From: Argyresthia goedartella
Lineage: Eukaryota; Arthropoda; Insecta; Lepidoptera; Argyresthiidae
Assembly (NCBI GenBank): GCA_949825045.1
Contig: OX463814.1
Location: forward strand, 36,412,383-36,476,382
Length of the DNA: 64,000 nucleotides
Reading direction: 5' to 3'
The notes under the pieces are model-generated. The model was not told the DNA's origin and did not search any database. It was given only the letters and a program-made list of their open reading frames with translations. Positions 1-11,360 of the stretch are shown here, in pieces (the stretch's first letter is position 1; every line of letters begins with the position of its first letter). The position numbers and the translations under genes are program-made.

Positions 1-1521
1 CTGCTCAACACACCCAATGTGCCGCTGAGTCGGATGCTGAGTCGCAACCGAGAACTCAGGGCCCCCCATGTGATGACCCTGAGTGCGGCCCCGCACCCTA
101 GTACTACCCTGTGCACGTGGGGACGCTGGCCCCTGAGTTGCGCTCCAAGTCGCAAACAAATTCTCAGGGCCCCATTCCGTATCACCCTGGGTACGGCCCT
201 GTGGACGTGGGGACGTTGGCTCCTGAGTTGCGCTCCGAGTCGCAAACGAATTCTCAGGGCCCCATGCCGTGTCACCCTGGGTACGGCCCTGTGGTGGCTG
301 TTGGCCGGACCGGTTCATGCACAACAGATTGTTGTGGGCCCCACCACAATATCCGCACAATTTAGTGCGCGTGCAGTCCCTAGCCATGTGTGTCCCGAGG
401 CACAGGAAACACCAGCTCCGCTGCTTGGCCATCCGGCGCCGTCCCTCAACCCTAAGTTCCCCGAACTTATTGCAATCGGCCACAGCATGGCCAATCTGCC
501 TACAACATGGGCAGGTCTCACTATGTGGGGTCAATGCACTCACAGTCCCATACGACTGCCGGTTGGTGCGGTCCTTCCTCGTCGGAGGGCCCCTACTCAC
601 AGCGCTCCCGGCAGCTCTCTGTGGCTCCGAAGGATGGGTGGCCGTCAACCCCAAATTCTCTGCCCGTCGAGCCTCCTCTTCCAAAAATCCGACCAAGTCG
701 GAGAAGGCGGGCAGGTCCTCGGCCGACCTCCCGTGAGACTGTTCGAAACGAGTCTGCACGTCAGCGGGTAGGCGGGAAAGTACAATGTGCAGCAATAGGT
801 ACGACCATTCACCAACCGGAAGTCCAAGATTCTCTAGGGCCTTGGTGACGGACAACAACGGGTTCAAAACCTCCGTCTGTATGGCCCCGACCTTGTTCAC
901 AACCGGGATGCTAAACAAACGGTTCAGTTGGGCATCGGCCAACCTCCGTTTGTTGTGGTAACGTCTGACCAGCAATTGCCTGGCCGTTTCATAGTTACCC
1001 TCCGTAACTGTCAAATGAGCGACCAGCTCCCTGGGCTCACCCCTCATTGCTGCCACCAGCTGAGCCATTTTGACAGACTTGGTAATGTCCGATCGCATGT
1101 GCACCAAACTGTCGAACAGATTGATGAAGCTCATCCATTCACCGGACACTCCGTCAAAGGTAGGCATAGTTATAACGGGTAACCTGGTCCCCGATCCCTG
1201 ATGCGGCAGAGGCGCCCCAATGTCACCACTATGGCTGGACTCGCGCTGCCTACGTATGTCCGCAGCCCTCTGCGTGATAGCAGCCGCCATCTCCATACAC
1301 TGGTCGACATCCCCTAGCAACCGTGACAGCCTGTCAGGTGCGCAACCATCAACTGCTTCCGCCTGCGCGGACAATTCGAGCACCCTGTTGTAGCGTTCCT
1401 TAACGTCCATAGACCGCTCCAACACCACATCATGCCTATCTAAACGGTCTATCAGACCGTGTGCGGAGGAAAACCATCTGAGCTCCTTAGAAACACCCTT
1501 CTGTATTTCAGACAACGACAT
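1..1521 (-). CDS. BEL/Pao-type retrotransposon Gag, open to the window edge
   Basis: Reading the minus strand from an ATG at 1521-1519 (starting MSLSEIQ) gives about 507 codons without a stop, continuing past position 1. The middle part, around residues 150-290, has the arrangement of BEL/Pao Gag proteins (Pfam DUF1759-like): MPTFDGVSGEW, then VTEGNYETARQLLVRRY, then a leucine-rich helical block. A cysteine/histidine region follows (CPCCRQIGH, CFLCLGTHMARDC, CGYCGGAH), the CCHC knuckles that bind the element's RNA. After the knuckles is a 30-residue repeat tail. Gag builds the cytoplasmic particle; protease, reverse transcriptase and integrase would lie left of the window. An undamaged frame of this length suggests a fairly young copy. 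Family assignment is from motifs read by eye. Confidence 0.72.
   Translation of the reverse strand, partial: MSLSEIQKGVSKELRWFSSAHGLIDRLDRHDVVLERSMDVKERYNRVLELSAQAEAVDGCAPDRLSRLLGDVDQCMEMAAAITQRAADIRRQRESSHSGDIGAPLPHQGSGTRLPVITMPTFDGVSGEWMSFINLFDSLVHMRSDITKSVKMAQLVAAMRGEPRELVAHLTVTEGNYETARQLLVRRYHNKRRLADAQLNRLFSIPVVNKVGAIQTEVLNPLLSVTKALENLGLPVGEWSYLLLHIVLSRLPADVQTRFEQSHGRSAEDLPAFSDLVGFLEEEARRAENLGLTATHPSEPQRAAGSAVSRGPPTRKDRTNRQSYGTVSALTPHSETCPCCRQIGHAVADCNKFGELRVEGRRRMAKQRSWCFLCLGTHMARDCTRTKLCGYCGGAHNNLLCMNRSGQQPPQGRTQGDTAWGPENSFATRSATQEPTSPRPQGRTQGDTEWGPENLFATWSATQGPASPRAQGSTRVRGRTQGHHMGGPEFSVATQHPTQRHIGCVEQ
30..300 (-). repeat. 90-bp tandem repeat inside the Gag frame
   Basis: About three copies of a 90-bp unit lie here. 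The blocks at 111-200 and 201-290 are nearly identical, and a more diverged copy precedes them at about 30-110. Ninety is a multiple of three, so the minus-strand Gag frame stays open and gains a 30-residue repeat containing QGRTQGD and WGPEN, just after the zinc knuckles. Confidence 0.75.
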
Positions 1522-2700
1522 GATCGGAACGATACTTACTCACAATTTGCAGTAACTCAATTATATTGGACCCTCCAGTCTACAACACAAACGAGGGAAC
1601 CCTAATCTATAACTTAAACAATGCTGATTTCCCCAAACAATAGAAACCGAGTTTTATATCTACACAAATTCTGTAAACAACAATTTAGTTTCCCTATATC
1701 ATATAACACACACAGATAGTCAATATTAGTTCAAGTTATAAATTGCTATAAACTGAAAACAATGTCCAAACATTCATTAGCATTACTAGACCACTAATAG
1801 ATTGACTATGCAAACTTCAAACTGCAAACATGATATGACTTCAATGCAAATTTCAATTCACCTACAATGTACCTGTAATGTAATTACTATTCTGAGTCAC
1901 ATCTCAGTACAACTGGTCATTTAGGGAAAACTGTTATATCTGTCTGTCTACTACCAGCAGTAGACTTATAACTTATAATACTACCAATCTATGTGGATAC
2001 AGGAACAAAACCAAGTTAGCTAATAACCGCCTATACCTACAGATTGATAGTCCCAAATCGTGGGTTCCTGGAGCCCTTGACGGCTGCAAATCTCAGGAAA
2101 CCACGCTCTTGCTACCAAAATATTCAGGCCTCTCGGCACCCGATGACCTCGCAGGGGCCCATAGCTACGAGGTAGCGTAGCGATCAGATGCCAAGAAGCA
2201 AGAACGTCGGCGATTCACCGAGCTAAGTAATAGATTCTATCTGACCTGGTCTGTGCTTCGTTCCCGTCAAACACCTGTCTCTCTGCAAGGCCTGGGTGCA
2301 CCCTAGGCTCTTCTTGGTAGACAGGTTCTTCAGCCAACCAGGTATGGCTGGCAGGCCAGCTTCGACGCACACAGTGTTCCAAATACGAACTTTATCTGGT
2401 TCGGAGAACCACAATACACTCAGCTATAAGACAATCCTGAGGGGAGCCCGAATACAATTGCAGATGGCTTACGATTTAATTTTAATGCCCAAAATCAATA
2501 CGCGTCACATTACGGGGGCTTTTCGTCTGTCAGTTGTCAAAAACTGCTCTGTTGGCAGCAACTGTCAAATTCAAAATGGCCGTTCCGAAACCATCGATCG
2601 AGTATCGATTCTGAATCGAACAACTATATTGTCACTTAATAACACGAAATACAGATAAATTAGGCAAGTCTTTCTTGGTAGATGTTAACCCGATCAATAT
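1522..2700 (-). other. Probable 5' leader and LTR of the BEL/Pao element
   Basis: This non-coding stretch lies upstream of the Gag start. A minus-strand TGG at 2117-2115, starting the string TGGTAGCAAGAGCGTGG, is a candidate primer-binding site; that would place the 5' LTR to its right. I cannot fix the LTR ends because the other LTR is outside the window. Confidence 0.3.
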
Positions 2701-3285
2701 CGTATTGCTACTGCTTGTTTTTGTATAGGTACTAACGTCATGCTAAGTGCAACGCTAACAAATTAAAAGTAGGTCGTTATTAATTATGTACAAACTGTAC
2801 ACTCCCACAAGGAGAATTGCCAGCTTTTGCCAGAATTTCGCAGTTTTTCGAGCACCACGGGATTAGCACACGGTTTTTAGGGTTACAAAGGGGTGAACAT
2901 TGAACATTGAACAACATATTGAAAAATCGTAGATATATGAAATTTACCTTTTTATGTTGATATAAACTGTATCATAATTATGATAACTACAAAGGAAACA
3001 TTTAAAATACTCCCGACACATTGATGAAAACCTTATGAACCGCTGAACTGATTTTAATAAAGTATATCTAAAAACCATCGCAGTGACGTCTACCACTAAA
3101 TACAAAAGCTGCATTGAAATCCGTTAATTCGTTTGACAGCAATTCCTTGAAAGCTGAGAACTTTCGAACATAATAAACTATACTATATAACCATCGCAGG
3201 GAAGTCCACTACCAGTTACGGAAAATCACATTAAAATGTGTCCACTGGTTTGAGTGCTGGAGTACCACAGTCAGATACACAGACA
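2701..3285. other. Non-coding; dispersed repeat debris
   Basis: No gene is visible. From about 3060 to 3285 there are two diverged copies of a motif (aaccatcgcag.gaagtc...actac) ending in a cagacagac run. The same motif recurs at about 50150-50270, so it is a dispersed repeat tail. Confidence 0.45.
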
Positions 3286-3600
3286 GACAAAGTCAAAGTC
3301 AAAGTCAAAGTTCTTTATTACTGTAGATATTTACATATACTTAGCAAACGTACTGTTTTCCTCTTCTCTACATTGGACCACTGTGGGAGAAGCAGGGCGT
3401 AGAAACGCCCACAAATTGATTTTAGATCTCTTTTAAAAATAAGTTGTGCCTTACTAAAACAAATATTTAAAAAAATAAAAGAATAATAAGCAATAATAAA
3501 TAATTACGAAACTATTAACAACAAGGTCTGTGTTGAGCTAGATTAACCCCATACAGTCCCATCATTTAAGTAATCTTGAACATTGTAATATCCCTTTTTG
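3286..3600 (-). repeat. LINE-like 3' tail repeat ending in CAAAGT units
   Basis: Tandem caaagt units at 3289-3312 are followed by a block that recurs at about 58213-58260 and 58428-58680 in intron 5 of the second transporter. The simple repeat at one end suggests the 3' terminus of a minus-oriented non-LTR element. No coding remains. Confidence 0.55.
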
Positions 3601-4400
3601 ACAGACTGACGCTTCAAACGTATAAACCCTCTAATTTCGTCGGGGATTCAAAATAAAAAGTGAGCAGAGCAGATGCACGATATCTATGCTGCAGTGTTTT
3701 ACTTTCTAGAAGAATCCGCCTTTCCGAGAATATCTGCAAACTGGATAACGAAACGCGAATAATTAAAAAGGGTTTTCCTATTAACTAAATAAACTATGTT
3801 GGGTAGTGTTTACTGGGAACGCTATGGCTATAGTTATAGTGCGGACTCCCGCGCGGCACAATATCTGGCATGCTTGTTAAGCAATAACCAAAAGTACAAC
3901 CATGAACGGTGATATTTAATTAGCTGACCAAATGATGAATGCTATGAGTTATTCTTGATCCAGGTTTACGAGTGTTTCATGTAGCCAATTTTATTTTTGT
4001 TTTTCTTGATTTATCTTTGATGTCTATGGAAACTGATTTATTTACAAACAAAAACGATGAGGAACTCGTTGAAAGTACATACTTTTAAAGATTTTATGTT
4101 TTATTCATCAGCCTACTGCCTGCATGAATAATAAATTATGTTCAGATTTTGATATTACGGAATTAAGTGCTGTTTCTTTCGTTTACTTCAAAGTCTTTTA
4201 GTAACAAAACAGTGTACTGTTATAAATTTATTACATGCAGATACTTGACATTAACATGTTCAGTAAAATAAATTAAATTTAGGTAGAACACTCATATTTA
4301 ATGAAAAAACAACATCTTTCAACATTCTTTAATACTTTATTACTATACTTTATTATTATACTATTATACAATGGACAATTTAAATAATATTAATAACTTA

Positions 4401-4402
<2 letters not shown>
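3601..4402. other. AT-rich non-coding stretch
   Basis: No gene, RNA or recognisable repeat was found; all frames are short and closed. Confidence 0.5.
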
Positions 4403-4435
<33 letters not shown>

Positions 4436-4645
4436 TTGTTTATTTCAGGCAATAAAAAACCCATAAAAATACAATAATAGTAAAAGTAAGTAAGACTTAA
4501 AATAAGGTACTTGAACAATAGAATATTACTTTCTGTTGCTTTCCTGGTGCACGCGGAGCCAGTGTTTAATGATCCCAGTCTCGTATGGGTTTTCGTTAAG
4601 AACATTAATGAGCTCGTTACTGGCAGTTCTCACTCTTTCCCAGAA

Positions 4646-7125
4646 CTAGGCTATCCGTGACCTGATGACAGCGAAGTAGTCAGGGACCCTGGCTCCGGCG
4701 AACATGCCCAATGCACTGCAGTGACGTGGCAGTTGCAGCAGTATACGGAAGGCGTTGTTATATTGTACTCTGAGGATGTTATATGACCGTCTGGAGTAGC
4801 TAGTACAGAGTTGGCAGGTGGAAAAGCAGAGGCAATAGGCCCTAAATAAAGTAATTTTAACATCCTCAGAGCACTTCCCGAAGCGACGTGCGAGCATGTT
4901 CGCCCGCACAGCCATGGCCCTGCGCTCTCTTTCAATAACGGCGTCGTCACACAGGTTCTCGTCTAGGATATGACCAAGGTACATGAATTGCCGCACAACC
5001 TGAACCGGTGAGCCGTACTGGAGGCACCGTCTGGAGGCACCGTCTCCGGACCCTTCCCTGCTTTGAAAACTAACATTTCTGTTTTGAGGATGTTATATTT
5101 CATACCATTTTGCCTAGCAAAATCTTCACATATGGTGAGTAGTTTTCTTAATCCCTTGATCGAGGGGCAGAGGAGCACCATATCGTCAGCGTAACTTAGG
5201 TTATTGAAGCATACATCGTTGAACGAGCATCCGACCCCTGCACTCCTGAGCTCCTCGATCAAGCCATTAACATATAGGTTAAAGAGGTCCGGAGAGGTCA
5301 GCCCACCTTGACGAACACCACAATCGTCTATATTTACTAGATTCTGTGTCGCCCCATCTTACATTGTTTGTTTGGTTCTCGTACAGAATTTCAACAAGTC
5401 CACGATACTCTGCGGTACCTTAGCTTTTGACATCTTGTTCCAGAGTATATTATAGTTTACTAGATGAAAAGCTTTACTGAGGTCTAAGAAACACGCGTAT
5501 ATCGACGTGTTTCTGTTCTTGTAGTAGTTAACGGTGTTTTTTAGACAAAGTATCGCAGAGTCCGTTGAGAGACCGGGACGAAACCCAAACTGCGCATCAC
5601 TAAGTCTGACATTTCTCATCAGTTCGGGCTGCAAAAGCCTTTCAAGCACCTTGCCCGTTATTGTCCCGAGAGATATGGGTCTGTAGTTAGACAAGCTCGA
5701 CAGATCGCCAGTCCTATTTTTAACAATAGGGACTACTATAGCTTTCATGAGACCTTCTGGTAAATAGCTATGTTCTATACATAAATTAAATAAAGTTGAT
5801 AGGACTGTAAAAACTGCATTCCCGGCGTAAAGTAGGTGCTCCACACTGAGACCGTCATGACCGGGTGACTTGCCCCGGGTCATCTTCCTGATGGCGGTAA
5901 AAACATCCTTAGGCGCGATATTTATTTGACGAGGGGGAATCTTGTTAGTCTCAGGACTGGCCTCGGTCTCAGTGTCGATCACACCCCCAACGACCTGAAG
6001 CGGCTTGACCCTGAAGTGGTTCATGAACGAATCAGCTATTTGCTTTGGGTCATGTGCACCGTTGACACTGACTGGCAAGCTTTGCTTGTGATTAAACTTC
6101 TTTGTTGCCTTCCAGAACTTAACAAAGTTCTTACTTCTTTGGTGTAGTGCCAGAATATTCATTTTGATCTTATCTTGATTATTCTGGCACCACTTCAACT
6201 TGTTTTTAAACAGCTTGCGACTATTAACCATGTTATTGTAAATATCTCCCACGGTTGGCTTACCCCAAAGTTGCCAGTATTGAAAATACAGTCTAGCTCG
6301 TCCATGAAGGTCTTTGACATGGTGATTCCAACCAGCGATCTGTCGTTTCTTGTGCTTGCGTGCACCAAAAGAGCTACAGTTGGAACTATGACTAGATATC
6401 GAAGCTTTTTGCAACACTTTAATAGTACTAGAGTATAAATTATCTACATAATTAGTTATATGTATATTGTTCTCTTTAATATCACAGTTTAATAGCTGAC
6501 TAGGATCTGGTAAAAGTGATAGCTGTTTAGTGCATATTTTGTTGTACAGCTCTATTTGGTCAGTATCACGTTGGCCCCATTTTATTTTGAGATTATCATT
6601 ATCATTTAAGTTTGTAAATGTTTTATCCACAACATATTGCAAATCACATTCAATATACAAAGGAAAATGATCCGACCATAATACATCGTAGTCAACTCTC
6701 ACTCTTAAGATTGTATCACGCGCTGCATCGGTCATCAGTCAGTGGTCGAGCCATCTACAGGTTCCGTGTGCTTCACTGACATATGTGTAAGTCCCGGAGT
6801 CTGTACCCAGAATGTTAATGTCCGCACAGGAACACAATTGGTCCTCACAAAAAGACAACATCTACTTTCAAGTTGACGACCCCCGAACTCAATTCGAATT
6901 GCCGCCAACCGGTCTCTGGCACAGTCCATTATCGATACATCTTTGAAAACTGATTTTCGCCACATTATTGCCAATCCACCATAAGGACGCCCACGCAGTA
7001 TCCCCGCCGAGCTATCCACCGAAGATTTCGAGAAGGCGCCGAACTTGTCGTCAATTTCGTGTATGAAATTGAGGTCATGCTGAAGCAGCCACGTCTCCTG
7101 AAGAACAACGGTGTCAGCTGATCTG
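4646..7125 (-). pseudogene. LINE endonuclease-reverse transcriptase, frameshifted
   Basis: Pieces in minus-strand order: endonuclease (GRPYGGLAIMW, CARDRLAAI, then YDVLWSDHFPL at about 6700), linker and RT fingers/palm (RGKSPGHDGLSVEHL, NYRPISLGTITGKVLERLL, AQFGFRPGLSTDSAI, ACFLDLSKAFHLVNY), the catalytic YADDMVLL box at about 5190, then the thumb and C-terminal domain. The frame changes near 6735, around 5350, and near 4970-5000, with a short gap between 5262 and 5359. The YADD metal-binding motif is intact. The product would nick DNA and prime reverse transcription at the target; this copy cannot make it in one piece. Confidence 0.8.
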
Positions 7126-7236
7126 CATATATGTCGTATGTGTTCTATGGCAGGTTTATTGGATTAACAATTAAACGAGGCCATAGTAACATTTCTCATG
7201 TCAGAATGCGGGGTGTTATTATTCTTGTTGGATGTA

Positions 7237-7926
7237 CTAATCATGTTGCTTTGCGATGGTGTTATCCCGTGACGTCATTGTCAACTTCTTTCGCTCCCAG
7301 ATGCGACGGTATACAATACGTACTGGCCAGAAATTGTTCTCCAAGAAAATCTTTACTTTAGAACTCGGTACAACAACTTTAAAAGAGTTGAAATTAGTTT
7401 CACGGTTTTGTTTCAGTAGCTCAACACTAATACATGATTCGCAACGCTTCTCTATATGAGCCTTAATATTTTCTATCGTAATATGTTTCTTCAAGCGAGA
7501 TACATAAATCGCACCGTAGCTTTCTGCCGCCTCAATACAGCTACTATTAGATTCTAGGGTGCCGTGCATATTCCTGGACTTAGTAGTCTTTGTAGTAGCT
7601 ATCTTTATAGGTTGCTTCTTTCGTTTTTGTACCACAGTGAATTCTGCCTTGTCGATGATGCTTCTAACGTCACTATTAAAGTCTTCGCTTTCGCGTCTAG
7701 TCATTAGTGGAGGTTTAGTAAGGATCATATCCCTATAGGTAGGGTTTGGTCTCAGTTTAGGGCTAGAAGCAAGTCTTTCCTTGTTCATTGTTTGCGTAAT
7801 CACTCGCCGGTCGTCAGTTGAGCTCGCCTCCGCCGGCGACAAACCGTTTCTCCTCGGGCCGGACTTAGCGGGGCTCGCCTGGTTGCTACACGCGCCACCG
7901 CCGCTGAGCGGCTGAACCGAGTCCAT
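7237..7926 (-). CDS. LINE ORF1 protein (RNA-binding, Gag-like), apparently intact
   Basis: This 229-residue frame begins MDSVQPLSGGGACSNQ. The N-terminal half is polar and low in complexity. The C-terminal half (about residues 140-215) reads YVSRLKKHITIENIKAHIE ... FNSFKVVVPSS ... FWPVRIVYRRIWERKK, the folded segment seen in ORF1 proteins of CR1-like LINEs in insects. ORF1 binds the element's RNA in the retrotransposition particle. I see no cysteine knuckle. The ORF is open although the downstream endonuclease/RT ORF is broken, so its coding integrity alone says little about activity. Confidence 0.65.
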   Translation of the reverse strand: MDSVQPLSGGGACSNQASPAKSGPRRNGLSPAEASSTDDRRVITQTMNKERLASSPKLRPNPTYRDMILTKPPLMTRRESEDFNSDVRSIIDKAEFTVVQKRKKQPIKIATTKTTKSRNMHGTLESNSSCIEAAESYGAIYVSRLKKHITIENIKAHIEKRCESCISVELLKQNRETNFNSFKVVVPSSKVKIFLENNFWPVRIVYRRIWERKKLTMTSRDNTIAKQHD

Positions 7927-8689
7927 TGCATGGGTACGCTGTGTCCGTATCTCGATTAATTGGTCAAGAACTTTTGGTCATTATCAATTACACATTATCA
8001 ATGCAAGACTATCTTACATTAATGGCCTGACACACTCTCGCATGATATCGCTCCATGCATCACCAAATATGTTCAGTGGTGCTGCAGCAAACAATAAGTA
8101 AGAGGAACGATAATATGGCTGAGTTGCAGGATCAGATGGTCTCACATCCATGTTCCCACTATATTTATCTACCTCGCCTCCTGTTGGGTAACGGTCTCCA
8201 CTTTATTAAGTAATTTATTGAGGCATTGCGTCAACAATCACTGTTGCCCAGCGTGTGCCCTGCAGTTTTGGAAATGTCATCCGACCATCGGGCGTCTCAT
8301 GTTACCATGTCCCTTTTTATTTCTCAAAGAACACTGGCGTCCGTACTACAAATAGCTATAGTGACCGTTTCGCTCCTCCTTTGGGTGCCATCCGCCAATC
8401 TATTAAAACGATATCGGCGTCCGGTTTAATTAACGTACGACAAATATTTGGGGAACACTCCAGGCAAGCGGAATCGGGGTTTTATTCGAGCTTTGACATG
8501 TCGTGTAATGTCCGACAGATAGAGCAAAAGTTCTCAGATTAACTTTGACATCTCCATACTTTATGAAATATTTCGCTTTCCATTAATGTGCTTTATGGCT
8601 GAAAGATAGAGAGCTAGTTGGTAACGCAAATCCAAACTTACTGCAATCCGTCCATACAACTAACTAACCAACCCGCAAAACGCAGTTTG
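7927..8689. other. Possible LINE 5' UTR, then unassigned sequence
   Basis: The part next to 7926 may be the 5' UTR of the LINE, but the end is not visible. The short plus frames at 8226-8542 show no recognisable motif and I do not call them genes. Confidence 0.35.
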
Positions 8690-8980
8690 CCGCAACGTCA
8701 GTGGTCTAGTGATAACGTTCTCGCCTGTCGGGAGATGCTGATCCTAATCTCAAGATTGACCATGTTCCATGGGATGAGTAATTTATTTTAAGTATATCCA
8801 TTTATACGGACAATATTTCTGTGGTGATGGAAAACAACGTCAGAAATCTTTCACATCTTCATTGCTGCAGCGATGGGTTAGCCCCCTGTCACGCAAAATG
8901 GAGTGTGGGGTGCTAAACGTGGGTGCAACTGAGCTTCTGACACTCTGTATTGAAAAAGGCGCGTTGGAAATTAACTTTGC
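8690..8980 (+). repeat. tRNA-derived SINE (family 2), copy A
   Basis: The head at 8700-8760 has a pol III A-box-like tggtctagtgata and a degraded B-box. The body carries the diagnostic string gcagcgatgggttagccc...gtcacgcaaaatgg. The same body occurs at 12345-12585 and, as fragments, at 20185-20290, 57478-57520 and 61500-61610. Confidence 0.6.
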
Positions 8981-9377
8981 TATTTCATAGAAAATATACA
9001 CATGTGGCAATCAGAACACACAGCAACTGTCATGAACATCTGAAAAGATGATAAGGCCGATGATGATGATAACTATCGACATCTCCTAAATTTTAATATT
9101 TTACAGTGCAACTTTATATTTAATTTTCATATTTTTTATTGCACAGAAATAGTAATGGTGAGGTTATAAAACAATTTCTGAATTTGCTTCCAGAAAATCT
9201 AGACAGGTTAGTAATATTTGTGCTTAAAAAAGTCCTAGTGCATAAATAGACTATTATGTATATCTCTAGCATATACGAAACTAATTTTATATATGTGTTA
9301 AATAATATATATTCTTTAAAAAATACAAGGCACAGGTATCAAATATGTACATATCATGATTATATTTATTTATAGGT
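8981..9377. other. AT-rich non-coding stretch
   Basis: No gene or clear repeat boundary seen. Confidence 0.45.
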
Positions 9378-9890
9378 ATACATACACTTCCTCTCGAATG
9401 TATTCAGCCACCTATAATTTCCATTCATCCACCTATAATTTCCTCAGTTCTTGATAAATTATTATTATTATATTTAAATTTTAATTAAATCTTTGATTCA
9501 TCTATGTGACCACCATTGTTTTTAATAACCGCTCTACAAATCTGCGGCAGCTTTGCTACCAATTTCTCCAATACCTGTGCTGTTATTTTCTGCCACTCTT
9601 CCATTTTCCATAAGTGTTCCTTTGAAGTAGGACATACTTTCACCTGTCTGTCGAATTCGTCCCTTAGTAATTCGATGGGATTCAAATCCGGTGACTGAGA
9701 GGGCCAGGTCATAACCCTCAGTTTAAAGACTTTCCATCTGCTTTACAAATGACGAACGATTTCTTCTCGCAGATCCTCCAAAACAACCCCAAACCATGAC
9801 GAACCACCGCCATGCTTGACAGAGCTAACTGCGCTCTGCTGAGCCACTCGCTCACAGGTCGCAACACGTGATTTCGTTCTTCCACTCTTC
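9378..9890 (-). pseudogene. Tc1-like transposase C-terminal remnant
   Basis: The minus-strand frame 9712-9485 begins MTWPSQSPDLNPIELL, the conserved region around the last catalytic acidic residue of Tc1/mariner transposases, and ends about 60 residues later as expected for the C-terminus. Upstream on the same strand, at about 9890-9730, a diverged AVSSVKHGGGSSWFG segment matches the GGGS block that normally lies about 100 residues earlier, so an internal deletion is likely. The stretch at 9378-9412 resembles one terminal repeat. The N-terminal half is gone, so this is a dead copy. Confidence 0.7.
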
Positions 9891-11140
9891 AGCTGTCAAA
9901 TTTTGATGTTGCCCAAGTCAGCTGATTCTTATTATGCCTGGCTTTTAATAATGGTTTTGTTACGGCGATAACATAGTAGGTTTGAGTAACATATGGTCTA
10001 ATACCAGTTTTGTTCTGGTTTTACGTAAACAAATCATAAATTACTACCTGGATTTTAAAGCGTTTCTAAAAGCGTGGGAATGCAATGCTGAGAATTGGCT
10101 AAGTGTTGGCTTAGGGTTTAGAATACAACTGTTTCACAGGGGAATTTCGGGATAGGCAACATCGGTCGATACGCGGGAACTGACGCGAGAATTCAGACAG
10201 GTTCAAGACTTATCTGGGAGTCGAAATACCAAAATTAGGTCACGCTTTAATTCTAGGATAATAGGCCGTTGCTAATTATCTTTCGTGAAGTTAATAAATA
10301 TGCCATGTGCGAATTGAATAATGGTATTAGTATTTTTTACGTCATTCGAGTCGAGAAACAGCTTTAAAAAGGATCGTCTTGGACTGGAATGGAGGCGTGA
10401 TAGTATATCGGGATGTATGTGTGTTTCGGCATAACATAGGCGTTGTAATGATAATTTTTCTCTTACTGTTACTGTTGGTGAGATTTAGTGACGGGGCCTA
10501 ACCCTCCTAGGATCAGCACAAAAGACCACGAATCTGAATTCGACATATTTGCAAGCCTTAACTGCTTTAAAGCATGTTTGCATAAAATAAATTTAGACTA
10601 GGCCTCGTTCATAATTGATTAGTTTTAAATATAAATATAAATTGTATTAATTTAAAAAAATATGCATCTATACACAGTAGTCTTAACTTTTAAAAGTATA
10701 TGATTAACTTTAACATTGTCGCATTGCTTGCTATGGTCCTTTTTAATTTAAAAAGCACATGTATAGGTATTCTATATTTAAGTTTCTATCTTAAGCTAGC
10801 AAAGCGTATTTTTTGTAAAGGATCCATTATACATAAATAAATAAATAAATGGCTGCCGCTTTCACGTTTGTACAAGTCATCGACGAGAAAGATTATACAT
10901 AGATCTAAGGCTTTAATCTAGACCTGAGTGCTCCCACACACCTGCAGATAGTTCTGTTCAGTATAATGACTACGAAGTTATTCGCCTTGAGTATGTCATT
11001 AGTGAGTCAATTATTTATAATTGATTGAGAATTATTTTAGTTGAATTAAAGTATTGGTGTAGTGATAGTGCTCAAGGTATAAGGCTATTAATTTTAAGTT
11101 TTGTTTTGGGTTCGTGCCACGGGTTTTATTTAACGGAATT
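9891..11140. other. Non-coding; short AAAT microsatellite
   Basis: No gene. An (AAAT)n run sits at about 10831-10849. The remainder shows nothing I can assign. Confidence 0.5.
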
Positions 11141-11145
11141 TTACG

Positions 11146-11360
11146 ACTTCTGTGGCGCAGCGGTTGTGGCTCTGTCTACCATGCGAGAGGTCCCGGATTC
11201 GATCCCCGGCTGGGGGTAAAGAAAAAAAAAACCCCAGGTCTTGGATGTTTATATGTGTGTGACGTCGCTGCTTCTGGAACCCACGACACAGGGTATCCTA
11301 GTGTGGGGCCAGAAGCAATGTATGTGCCTGTATGTAATGTTTATTATAATGTTTAATGAT
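11146..11360 (+). repeat. tRNA-derived SINE (family 1), copy A
   Basis: The head has a pol III A box (tggcgcagcgg) and B box (ggattcgatcc), then an A-run and a body containing gacgtcgctg and acacagggtatcc. The same sequence occurs reversed at about 14585-14797 and 5'-truncated at 58261-58427. It does not fold as a proper tRNA and is better read as a SINE. Confidence 0.75.

Larger units (their letters stand above)
4403..7926 (-). mobile_element. Near full-length decayed non-LTR retrotransposon (CR1/Jockey group)
   Basis: Read on the minus strand, the parts come in the canonical order: ORF1 (7926-7237), endonuclease (about 7120-6735), reverse transcriptase (6735-5359, 5262-4963), C-terminal region (4996-4646), then a 3' UTR with AATAAA immediately before a (TTA)n tail at 4404-4435. 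About 3.5 kb is present, so it is not strongly 5'-truncated, but its second ORF is broken by several frameshifts. The clade assignment is by general resemblance; I cannot separate CR1 from Jockey by eye. Confidence 0.8.

Noticed and set aside
19..848. Plus-strand frames of 84-250 codons at the left edge
   Set aside because: They are shadows of the minus-strand Gag frame in a GC-rich repeat-bearing region; the minus frame has the recognisable zinc knuckles.
4390..4605. Minus-strand 71-codon frame with a leucine run
   Set aside because: The leucines come from translating the (TTA)n tail of the LINE.
11146..11220. Possible tRNA gene (A and B boxes present)
   Set aside because: The sequence does not give a proper acceptor stem or anticodon arm and it repeats elsewhere with a shared non-tRNA body, so it is a SINE head.
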